NCBI GenBank assembly: GCA_036365455.1
Contig: JAWQUS010000032.1
Coordinates: 18,980,001 to 19,044,000, forward strand
Direction: 5' to 3'
From: Macrosoma leucophasiata
Lineage: Eukaryota > Arthropoda > Insecta > Lepidoptera > Hedylidae
DNA: 64,000 nucleotides
Shown here: in pieces, positions 37,429 to 48,600 of the stretch
Layout: the number at the start of each line of letters is the position of its first letter
How positions within the stretch are numbered: position 1 is the first letter of the stretch
Notes under the pieces: model-generated
Told to the model about the DNA's origin: nothing
Database searches by the model: none
The model's input: only the letters and a program-made list of their open reading frames with translations
Program-made: the position numbers and the translations under genes

Positions 37429-39479
37429 TTTATTGTTTCCAAAAACACATCCCCAAGTCACTCGACACACATTTGTCCATACATCCCTTACATGGAATAC
37501 ACTGGCATACTCTCAGTTTTGTAAAAAAAATATCTTACATTTACAATGTATTGATTATGATGGATTGCTGTAAGAATTCTTAATTACTAGATATTTTCAG
37601 AAACATTATACTAACACGTCTTCTAAATTGCGGGACCACTGGCAGTCCAAAAAAACAATGGCGAACTTCCATACATGTTTTTATGTCAGGGAAATACTCA
37701 GTCTTCAGCTCAAAAATATTATTAATAATTCAACATCAATTCCTGTTGCGTGATATACAGTTTTTTCGTCAAAACAGCCAGGAATAAATTATAAATAGGT
37801 ATAATGTTTTGTAGGTTATGTTACTGACATTAAGTTGTGAAACAAAATCAGAATATTTCGGAAAAATTAGCTGCTTCCAACAATCATACACAAGAACAGC
37901 AATATCTATTAGTCCAAAAACAGTCCTACAATTCAATAAAATCCTAATTAATCGAAGAAAACATCACTTATACACCACAAAAAGTTACAGAATCTGACAG
38001 AAGTGACACATAACACTAGCACTGAATTACAGACAGCTGACAGATTACAAATTAATCGATATCGATTATGTATCGATCACATAGATTAAATTGAATTGAA
38101 TGTCAAACTGGAAACCTCACATTCAGGAATGATTATGATTGATTTAATCTAGTTATATCGGACGAGTAGTAATAGCAAAGAAATAAAATTACTTTCTTGG
38201 TATCTATACACAATATATTTTATGTTCATAAACAACATCGATTTCGAAATCGATATGGCACATAAATAATGTTCAATTCTTTTTATTTTTGTTTTTTAAC
38301 CTAGCTGTTATGAAATTACATAATATGTTCAAAAAAACGTAGAAAAATATTTAAATACGATCTGTGCAAATGGTTTATAAATACATTCCAACTTTTTACA
38401 CATACATTTTCGCCATTGTTCTTTTTCTTCTGATGGAGAGTGTGTTGCAAAATTGACAGATATTGGTGCATTACATTTTACACTTTTAAATATTATCTCT
38501 CATGGATCAGGAGGCCAATATTGACGGAGACACAATTGAAGTCAATTGTCATGTTTTTCTTGTGACTTGACAGGTTAACACTACTTTTCAAAACACTAGT
38601 TTTTTTATCTATGCAATGATTAGTATCTTATGTTATTTAAGATAATAAAAAAATGAATATAAATATTAATTTTATTTTAAAATTTTACAATCTACTAGTT
38701 TTAAAAAAGTGTATCAACTGTCGTGTTTTAGTTAAAAAAAGATTTAAATGTCATTATAGTAATGCCTGAAAATAACCAGCAAGAAACTTCACAGCCGTCA
38801 CAAGCATGTTATGATTGGTCTTATTATAAAAACAACTGTCTGGTTTTTTATCCACAGATAACCAGCAAACTCGCCTGTTAACAGTTAACAGATCAATCAC
38901 AAAATTGTTCCTCAATGCTGTGTTTATCCCATTTTACAATATTCCAAGTTCAATACACAAAAGACTAATCACTAAAGAACAACACATAAGCAATCCATCA
39001 TTCAATAAAAAAATACTTCAGTAGCTCAATTGCCTCCCTGGATAGCTTATCTTTGTTTATATACCATGAGCAAAAGCGATAATCGTATCACTTCTATACT
39101 GAAAATTATTCTTCCATTAGTGCAGTAAATCAAACAATGGCAGTCTATTTCAAAAGGGAGCTGGTAAATACATCGCCAATCAAATAATATCTCCTAATAA
39201 CACAACACTGTTGTGGGTTACTTTATAGAAGGCATAATTTGTCCCTCAGTGGCTATCTATCTGCCAAAGTGACGATGACTGCGAATGACCACTTTTGCTC
39301 TCAGGCACAACAAAAAGACAAAACTGAGCACAAAAGCGATTTAGTTTAGCATTTGAGCCAATGCTAATAGCATCGTACTGAAAATTTTGGAGTTACAAAG
39401 GTAAAATACATAGTTAGCCATAACATAATAAACGACGAAATAGTATAATCCTATACTAGGGAGGGTCAGTTTAGGTAGG
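37429..39479 (-). other. Probable long 3' UTR of SmD3
   Basis: From the SmD3 stop leftwards there is a 2-kb AT-rich stretch almost free of the repeats that fill the rest of the window. It reaches an AATAAA on the minus strand (plus TTTATT at 37429-37434). The absence of insertions is consistent with a transcribed, constrained UTR. This is inference; transcript reads would decide. No other gene seen here. Confidence 0.4.
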
Positions 39480-39562
39480 CTAGCGTCGCGAGGGCCCGGA
39501 GCCGCCCTGCCAGCCGCCGCGGTGCCCCCCGCCGCGCCCGCCCGCTCGGCCCCGACCAGCCG
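39480..39562 (-). CDS. SmD3: SmD3 exon 2 (RG-rich tail)
   Basis: Minus-strand acceptor ATTTTCAG before 39562. The split codon G|CG gives Ala, then an Arg-Gly-rich tail of 25 residues and TAG at 39482-39480. Strongly GC-rich compared with its flanks. Confidence 0.92.
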
Positions 39563-41490
39563 CTGAAAATTACAAATATTACATTATAAAACAAATTATT
39601 AGGCTAATGGATCATATTATATTTAATGGTTACATAAAAATCACTGCTATCACTTGAAAACAAACTTCTATTGTACAAGTGCATTCTTAATCCTATTTAA
39701 AATCATGGTATAAAACTGTTTACTGTGGAGGAATAAGAAAGTTAACAGTACTTATGCTCTGACTCCTTGCACACCGCAGACACTCCGCCAAAATTCCATA
39801 CAAACACTTAATTTGGTCTCTATTACACAGACATCAATCAGTGAAGTATATTTACATGTGCACCTGTGTGTGCAGCACATAGAAAATACCAAGCGTCGCC
39901 CATAAAAGGGTGGGCGGATGGGTGAAGCGGGGCAATCAGGCAGGACATCGAAGTTTCCATTCTATATGTAGTATTATTACATATTTCTGCTCCTGGTACA
40001 GTTATATTTTTTTGTAAGGAAGGTGGCAAGCAACCATGAAGCTCACATTGATGTTAAGTGATGACTACAACCTATACACATCTACACAATAACCAGAGGT
40101 CAAAATGGAGATGCATTGCCACCCCTAAGACCTTAGTTGTTATGACTCTTTGATTGTTATTATGGGGCCATACATTGCCATCTAAATGGAGAAATGGAGC
40201 ATGATAGTGCTAAACAGTCATTTAGCAGCAGATAGATTAGGTAATGCGGTGGTGCCTACACCCTGAGCTCCTGTAGTGGAACTCTGCTAGAGTTCTTCTA
40301 GACTTCCCCCACACACCACAATCGTGACAGCACATACTTTTGTGTGCTCCGTATCTTTCAATCATTAACTATCTCTAAAAGTCCAATCCTTTTCAATAGT
40401 ATACACCATCCAGTGTGCCCAAGTGTACAAAGAACATAGTGCAAAAATCAATCTGTGAATTCTTTAAGAAACTAAGAAACCATTTGTGCTAATTGCTACC
40501 TATTCAATAAATTCTAACCTAAGACTGTAAAGTGCAAAAAAACAACTGTGACCGTGACATTCGTTCGGCTGGCCTTCGTTGCACATCTACTCGACTCGTT
40601 GAGATAGTAAAAACTCGGAAAGACTCAGCTACGTTTGGCTGCTGTTCTAATAGAGGTTTGGTTTGGTGGTACACTGATCTTATGCATCCAAAATTAAAAA
40701 TTTTATCAAGAAAGGACAAACTTTGTAAAATCAGCAATCATTTCTTAAGCTTATCCAGTGAACATATTAGTGATATGTTGACTGGATCTTTTCTGCTTAA
40801 CAGGGTACTGATGTGTTCTAAGATTTTCGAGCTACACTCATTGATAGTTTTCTCGACCCGTATAGTCCAACGGTGTGAATTGATGTCCGAAAGATGTTTA
40901 CTTCTGGACAACAGCTTTTCCCAATAACTCCCAAAACAAGGTTGTGCGCCATTGTGGGAAGAAGACTGTCAGGGTGTCAACAAGTATAATTATTTATCTA
41001 AATACTGCAGAATCTGCAGAATGATTAACTGTCCTAATTTCTTTACTGGTACTCCATGAAATCCTAACCTCAGTTTGTCCAAAAAAAAATAGCTTGTTAA
41101 AAAGGTCAATGTTTTGGTCCAGTATCGATTTTTCTAAATGGCCATGCAGTAAATTATGAGTGTAGCGTGATGATACTAACCTTGTGCTCGTAATATCGCA
41201 CTTTTACCACGACCGGCGGTCGGTTTATTGCCTTGTCGTTTGAACATAGGCGCATTTTTTAGCATATCCGGTAAAATCAGAAAACGTATTTTGGATCCTC
41301 TGATGTAAACATTCTCTAGTTGGGCAACTCTGCCATCCCTGTAGGTTACCGTCACCAGCGTCATTTGGCAATTCATGTTATCTTCAGCCTCAATTAGTTT
41401 GCCGCGGTAAACTTCACCGGTATTTGTTTCGCAAGTCACTACATGGCCCTCAGCTTCGTGAAGTACTTTAATAGGTACACCGATAGACAT
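39480..41490 (-). CDS. SmD3: Small nuclear ribonucleoprotein Sm D3, two exons, complete
   Basis: Exon 1 (41490-41181) starts [16 protein letters not shown] at an ATG whose first base is 41490; the longer open frame upstream is 5' UTR, as the family always starts MSIGVPIK. Sm1 motif: [19 protein letters not shown]; Sm2 motif: [17 protein letters not shown]. Intron donor GTTAGT, acceptor ATTTTCAG; exon 2 (39562-39480) adds the Arg-Gly-rich tail [19 protein letters not shown] and stop TAG. Total 130 residues, close to the human 126. SmD3 pairs with SmB in the heptameric ring of U1, U2, U4 and U5 snRNPs; the RG tail is the usual site of symmetric arginine dimethylation. The intron holds a SINE-A. 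Divergent from the zinc-finger gene. Confidence 0.97.
40008..40290 (-). repeat. SINE-A, minus orientation, in SmD3 intron
   Basis: GTAAGGAAGGTGGCAAGCAA, GCTCACATTGATGTTAAGTG, ATGATAGTGCTAAACAGTCA and TGCGGTGGTGCCTACACCCT. The remainder of the intron (39563-40007 and 40291-41180) holds only a short RTE-type tail (GTTTACTTCTGGACAACAGC near 40898). Confidence 0.65.
41181..41490 (-). CDS. SmD3: SmD3 exon 1 (Sm fold)
   Basis: 103 codons plus one base; contains the whole Sm1-Sm2 fold. Donor GTTAGT is at 41180-41175. The first ATG with a family-typical N-terminus is at 41490. Confidence 0.97.
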
Positions 41491-41620
41491 TTTAAACTTT
41501 ACAGTGACAATTAAAGATATAGATTTTTTTATAGTTCTTCGTTTCACTGGGATGAAAACTGATAAAAATTACGAAAGTTCACTAGCAAAAATGCACAAAC
41601 AAACAATGGCGGATTCCCAC

Positions 41621-42002
41621 CAGAATTGCCAATTTGTGGGGAATTCCCCAAATTGCGGGGAATTTCAAGCTGAGTGGGAATTGGTATTAGGTGGGCAAAA
41701 TGCTTAGATGGTGACAACTCGCCCCTAAGTTGTATTTTAGTGTAGTACTAAAGTTGTCATTTTAATTTTGAGAGGTTTTGCAGTACAATAGTTGTTTTGT
41801 TGTGCTCGCGCGTCCCTCTGAAGTTATAATTTAATGAAATGGACGACATTTGTGTAGGTCACGCAAGGCCGGAATTGTTTTTTTTTGCTGTTTTTCTTAA
41901 TTTTAAATCAATAAAATAAACTTAGAAATCTTCACATTCCCCAGTTCGGGGCATTTGACTTAGGTTTTTGGGGAATATGAAATAATAGCATTGGCAACCC
42001 TG
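41621..42002. mobile_element. hAT-type MITE with an exact 8-bp target duplication
   Basis: Left end CAGAATTGCCAAT and, reversed, right end CAGGGTTGCCAAT, flanked by ATTCCCAC at 41613-41620 and 42003-42010. CAG-starting TIRs plus an 8-bp duplication are the hAT pattern. 382 bp, no transposase, non-autonomous. It lies about 130 bases upstream of the SmD3 start codon, in the head-to-head promoter region. It carries GGGGAATTCCCC (41638-41649) and GGGGAATTTC (41657-41666), which look like Rel/NF-kB sites. Confidence 0.9.
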
Positions 42003-42010
42003 ATTCCCAC

Positions 42011-42519
42011 AGAAAAAACACACACATAAAAACCAATTATAGGCACAGCACAGACCAATAACGTAGGTACCACATAAGTGCCACATAAATAAGAAATAAT
42101 AGTACACTTTAATGTTTTATAGCAATTCGTGCAAAATGATTCCCTGAAAATTCCGAAATATCAAAAATTCACAACGTTAATGTTCAAGTTTTCATTTCTG
42201 CTGGCACTCCTAGTACAACTTTTACTCTTAATCAATAGCTCTGCTAAGTGGTGTTTCTTCATGCTTGTTCATTCTTTTTGGGTCACTTTGTAAAAATTAA
42301 ACGTTAATTTTGTTAAATCAAACGTGATGCTGGCAGTAATGACTAAGGGCGATTGCCAAAAAAGTCATATTTACAAAACGTCATAGAGGTCAAATTCTAG
42401 TCAAATTGTCAAATTTTGTTGCCGTTTGTCATAGTTTGTGGACGTTTTCTTCTTTCGTTTTATAGAATGGTATAAAACTTTTGATAAACCATACGTGAAC
42501 CATACATCGTGCAATAACA
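42011..42519. other. Presumed promoter and 5' UTR region of the zinc-finger gene
   Basis: No TATA box or repeat recognised. Lies between the hAT MITE and the ATG at 42520; the last 100 bases are likely 5' UTR. Nothing else seen. Confidence 0.35.
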
Positions 42520-42675
42520 ATGGCTACGACAGTGATGAAGATGGAGACTGAAACGGAGACGTGTGCGGTGTGCGGCGGGGTCGGCGAGCTGTATTCGCCC
42601 GAGGAGCACGACGCCGGCGCCCCGGCGCTGCAGGTGCCGCTGCGGACTATTCTGCTTCAACTCAACAATAACAAG
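42520..42675 (+). CDS. Zinc-finger gene exon 1 (start, first CxxC)
   Basis: ATG in the context AACAATGGCT. Encodes METETETCAVCGGVGELYSP and an amphipathic end (LRTILLQLNNNK). Donor GTACCT. Phase 0. Confidence 0.88.
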
Positions 42676-45600
42676 GTACCTACATCCGCTCAAAATATCT
42701 ATATATTAGCGTCAGTCGAAAACAACACTAAAATATTCAGAATCATATGATGCTGTACTGATGCAACAGGTTGAGTACTGAACTGCACTTCCAGCTGTAC
42801 AGCTGCTCAACAACTATGTTACATAGTACCTTCTAACCTCAGTAGTCGTAGTGTTACAATTAACCTGTGACACTGTTTGATATTACAACCACCTTGCTGC
42901 ACCATTCTTTTTTAAATATGTATTTAAAAAACCATTAATCAAGTACCACTATCAAATCATTTTAATTTACGCTTTCTTTAAACTCGATTTAAGTTAAATT
43001 ACATTTGTCTTGAGTTTTGAATTATCAAGTACTAGCAACAGAATTATCATTTAAATATTATTTTTTGGGTAGGTGATTCCTGAAGGCCGCTTCTGCTCCA
43101 GTTGCATTACACGTGCGCTCGAAGCTCATGAATTCAGCAATGCCCTTGTTTCCAAAGGCACTCCCCCACTTAGTGAGAAAATCCGAGCTCTCCGTAGAAA
43201 GTTACATGAGCTGACTCAAAAGATAGACGTGTTCATAGTTGTTGGTGGTCCTGGAGTCAATTCGGGTGGAACATACAGTGAGGATGATATTATTATGGTG
43301 GAGAAGGATGCGCTGGCTGCGGCGGCAGCAGCTGACGATGAGGACCTGGAGAAAGCGAGGAATGCTTGCGGCGACACTGTGTATCAGTGCTCCATTTGTC
43401 CTTTGTCTTTCCAGGTGAGATTTTGCTATTAACTGTGTAAACCATAATATTATCTAGAATATTCAGTGTTTGGATATATGTGTATTGGTTTGATTTTTGC
43501 AAGCACCCTTAGTTGAAATTATTGTTGTAAAGTCTTACCACTTATGTATATTCTTGTATACTAAATGTAGTGTGTTTTATAAATTGGAATTCTAGAATTG
43601 CAGATGTCTTTCATCGATATATACAAAATAAGTTAAGTTTTTTATAAAATACAATCTTTTTGTATGTTCTACTTTCACAATATTATTGCAGTTACTTTAC
43701 TGAACTTGTCAGTTCTATTGTATATTCGGTAATAGACCTCGACTGATGGTGCCTCAACCAATCTGTTCCTTCCTTCCATTTTGCCTCTGTGTTTTGATCG
43801 GTCAGATAGACAGCCGACTAAAAACGATCGCGACCACACTCGAGTCGATGGGACATCTTTATAATGAAGTGTTACGTTTGTGGCAGCGTGTGGCGGAGTA
43901 CCGGGAGCACGTGAGCGCGCACGGGCCGGGCGCGCGCCACTCGTGCTGGACGTGCGGCGCTCAGTTCGCGTCGCGCGCCGCCCTCCGCGACCACGCCGCC
44001 GCCAGCCACGCGCCGCGCGCACACACCTGCCACCTGTGCCGCGAGACCTTCCAGGTGAGCACCGACCGTGCCGCATGCCGCATGCCGCGCGCCGCCCTCC
44101 GCCCTCCGCCCTCCGCGACCACGCCGCCGCCAGCCACGCGCCGCGCGCACACACCTGCCACCTGTGCCGCGAGACCTTCCAGGTGAGCACCGACCGTGCC
44201 GCATGCCGCATGCCGCGCGCCGCCCTCCGCCCTCCGCCCTCCGCGACCACGCCGCCGCCAGCCACGCGCCGCGCGCACACACCTGCCACCTGTGCCGCGA
44301 GACCTTCCAGGTGAGCACCGACCGTGCCGCATGCCGCATGCCGCGCGCCGCCCTCCGCCCTCCGCGACCACGCCGCCGCCAGCCACGCGCCGCGCGCACA
44401 CACCTGCCACCTGTGCCGCGAGACCTTCCAGGTGAGCACCGACCGTGCCGCATGCCGCATGCCGCGCGCCGCCCTCCGCCCTCCGCGACCACGCCGCCGC
44501 CAGCCACGCGCCGCGCGCACACACCTGCCACCTGTGCCGCGAGACCTTCCAGGTGAGCACCGACCGTGCCGCATGCCGCATGCCGCGCGCCGCCCTCCGC
44601 CCTCCGCCCTCCGCGACCACGCCGCCGCCAGCCACGCGCCGCGCGCACACACCTGCCACCTGTGCCGCGAGACCTTCCAGGTGAGCACCGACCGTGCCGC
44701 ATGCCGCATGCCGCGCGCCGCCCTCCGCCCTCCGCCCTCCGCGACCACGCCGCCGCCAGCCACGCGCCGCGCGCACACACCTGCCACCTGTGCCGCGAGA
44801 CCTTCCAGGTGAGCACCGACCGTGCCGCATGCCGCATGCCGCGCGCCGCCCTCCGCCCTCCGCGACCACGCCGCCGCCAGCCACGCGCCGAGGTGTTTAG
44901 CGGCGTGGGTCGATCGTTTTACAGCTATATCACACGCACCGTGGCACTCGATTTAAACACATGCCTCCTTCTTACAAGGTATGTAATTAAATCAGGTGAA
45001 AAGCATACAGATCTGATTCGCAGTTGGATGATTCTTAAGACAACGTATGCTACGTAATACTTACATCGGCAGCGGCGATCCGTCTGTTGAAATTGTTTCT
45101 TTTCAAACTTTCTAAACTACGCGTGCGCGTTGACGCGTCCTATCTCAATTTTTTGTGTAAAATCTTTTTGAATTTACTTCTTTTTTCTCGTTCGAATTTA
45201 TTTCTTTTTTACCGTCGTTCTTTCATCGACTCTCAAATCGCAACGCTCGAGGAGCGTTCACTTCCGAGAGAAGTTACAAGAGATCCTAAGATTGATTATC
45301 ATCTCATAGTGAGTGCCGGTTTCCAGAGCGCTATGGAGATGGTGGCGCACGAGGCGCGGTGCGGCGCGGGCGGCGCGGCCTGCCCCGCCTGCGGCCTGCC
45401 GTGCGCCTCGCGCGCCGCCCTGGCCGCGCACGCGCGCGCCGCGCACGGGCCCACAGCAGGCCCCGGGCCCACCGCAGGCCCCGGGCCCACCGCAGGCCCC
45501 GGCGCCCGCGTGTGCCCGCACTGCTTCGCCGTGCTGGACACCGCGGGGCAGCTGGCGGCGCATTCGCTGCTTCACCGGCAGGCGGACCGCTTTCTTTGCG

Positions 45601-48600
45601 GATACGACGCTTGTATCCTGCGCTTCAACGATAGGTGAGTCCGACTCGCTCTGAAGTTTGTTTTCGAGGCGCGGTTTGAACGTTCTCGAAACCTTCGTTT
45701 TGGGCAGAGGGTCGCAAACTGAAGTGGTAATGGAAAGTCTTGACTTGTAAAAGTGTAATTTTTGTGAATTTCAACATGTTGCGTTCGATTTGGGTAGGAA
45801 TAAAGCCCTAAAAGAAGGGGAAAAATAATGACAATCCGACGGCTGTGCCCTTCCGTAAGATTTGCAGATTTAAGCTCAGTGTCGAGACGTATATTTCGCG
45901 CTCGACCCGCGAAGCACGAGCGTCCGCGTGTGCCATTTTGCAGCGCAATTTTCTCGACGCTTTTTCGCCTGGATAGTCAGTATACAGACGGAACATATTT
46001 GAGATCGTGTAATACGTGTTTCAGGCGTGAGTTGATGTCCCACATCCGCAAGTGCCACGCGGGCGAGGAGCCGCCCCCCGGCCCCGCGCCCCCCGCGCCC
46101 CCCGCGGCCCCGCACGCCGCACGAGCCTCCAACAAGCCCGTCGTGTGCCACTGCGGACGCAAGTACGTACACCCTACGTCACACATCGCTCATTTGTAGC
46201 CATTCTCACCGTCCGATAGCAAGCTAGAGTTGATTTCACATAATATACGCAAGTATCACGCACCGCTCGAACCGCCGACAAAGCAGGTTTGCCTGATATT
46301 ATGTCGTACTCAGTTCGTATGCCACTTTTATTTATGTAAAATAAACTGCCTCAGTAGCCTAGTGTTAGCGGACCACCCCTGCCACTACGCTGGGGGGCGA
46401 ATACCCCCTCCAAATAAGTGGCCAGTATTTCGGCCGTCTTGTGGCCGGTAAAGGAGACGTTCCAAAATGTATGGAGCTTGGGCCCGCACCATGTACACTA
46501 TACAATACAATACAATACTCTTTATTGTACACACAAATAAAACATATTAAAGAATAAAAACAAGGAAATGGCACAAATGGCGGCCTTATCGCTGAACAGC
46601 GATTTCTTCCAGGCAACCAACATTGTAGGATTAAACAAAAAAAAAACAAAACAACAGGGGTGTACTAAACGCAAAAAAAAGAATAATCAAAACACAAAAA
46701 CACAACAACAAGACATGAAAAAAAAAAACAACAACAATAAACACAGAAGGAAGAAAGAAGATAGAGATACTTACATAATATAGTAAGATACAATAAAATG
46801 AAAATAAGGATAACAGGATAGATAGATACAAAAAACAAGAAAGAGAGAAAAATGGAACGATTAAAGATTCATATAATACTCTTTCACACGAATTTTAAAA
46901 GTTTGAACTGTCTGAGCTTGACGCACAGACAAGGGGATAGCATTCCACAGACGAACAGCTGACACGGTGAAGGATTTCGCCAAAAAATCGGTTGAATGGG
47001 AGGGAATTTTTAGCTTTAAGTTATGTGTAGAACGAAGGTAATTAGTTTTAGAAAGATAAAGGTAGTCGAATCGTTCCTTTAAATAGGTGAGAGTTTGTGG
47101 GTTGAACAAAATGCCAAAGAGAAGAGATAAAACATGAATATTCCGGCGAAGATGGATCGGGAGCCATTTGAGCTGTTTACGGAAGTTGGAAATATGGTCA
47201 TATTTGTGTAATCCAAATATGAACCTAATACACAAATTTTGAAGTCGCTCTAATTTGTTAAGTTGATCCTGTGTTAGATTCAAATAGCAGACGTGGGCAT
47301 AATCAAAAATAGGAAAAAGCAATGAATTTACTAGTTCAATTTTCGTGGAGATAGGCAAGAAATATTGCAATCTTCTCAAAGAACTAACCGCAGCAAACAT
47401 CTTTCTGCTCACCTGACTAATCTGTGGAGTCCATGACAAACACCGATCCATAGTGATCCCCAAATTCTTAACAGTGTCACTAAATGGAATGATATGGCCA
47501 TCAAATACAACATTAGGCAATGTTTTCCAATCAATCCTATGAATTATCCTAGAGCTACCAAATAGTATCAACTGCGTTTTAGATGGATTCAATTTCAAGC
47601 CAAACGAAATGCTCCACTTCAGAATATTTGATAGATCTTCATTTAATGCGGCAATAGCTCTAGGCTGATCATCTAGAGAAGTCTGTACATATATTTGAAC
47701 ATCGTCTGCATACAAGTGGTAGAGAGAAGAGATATATTGAATAAGGGAGTTAATAAAAATAGCGAAAAGCAGAGGGGACAACACGCCACCTTGCGGGACA
47801 CCAGCATAGGTTGTGCACCAAGAAGAGAAACGTTCTCCTGTCTGCAAACGTTGCCGACGTCCACACAAGTAACTACGAAACCAGTCAATTGTATTCGGAG
47901 ATATGTTATGAGAACGCAGGATAGCCAACAAAATGTCAAAGTCTACGGTGTTAAAGGCATTGCTGAAGTCCAGCAATGTCAACACAGTAAACAGTTGTTT
48001 ATCCATACCACACCGAATGTCATCAGTGATTTTAATTAAGGCAGTAGTCGTACTATGACCAGTGCGGAAACCGGATTGGAGGGGATTTAGGATTGCATGC
48101 TTGGCAAGAAAGGAATTTAGTTGGGTGTGGATAAGGCGTTTATTATATATGTGGATTGGATACAAGTGAAAGGCTCGCTGGTTTGAATCGCACTGGTTTA
48201 TTAGTAGTCAGTTAAGTGCGTAGACGCAGCTACGCACACATAGGTATCAACTAATACACGCATACATACCATCTCCTCCCTCTTATCAGAGACATTATCA
48301 ACCAAACCCCCGACTAGTTATACAATGGCAATAATATACCTAATCTCAATCACTGGGACGGACGGCGTAACACGAGTAGGTACCTTCGAGTTTCATGTTC
48401 ATTATCCGTCATTTTCATAATCATCAGCTTCATGGAATTCATCATCAGATTTACTGGCAGCAATGATTTCATCCCTCTCACTTGACATGTTCGGCTCATA
48501 TATTTCGCCTCTCCTCCCCCTATCGACGTTACAGTGTTCCCAAACTAAAGAATCGTCAAAATCCTGAGAACGTCTTGGTCGTGATCGGGTCCGCATGGTC

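Noticed and set aside
43675..44900. Several open frames of 140-370 codons on both strands
   Set aside because: They arise because the 121/128-bp array lacks stops in most frames; they are simple repeats of the same peptides in shifting frames and only exon 3 (43887-44054) has gene evidence.
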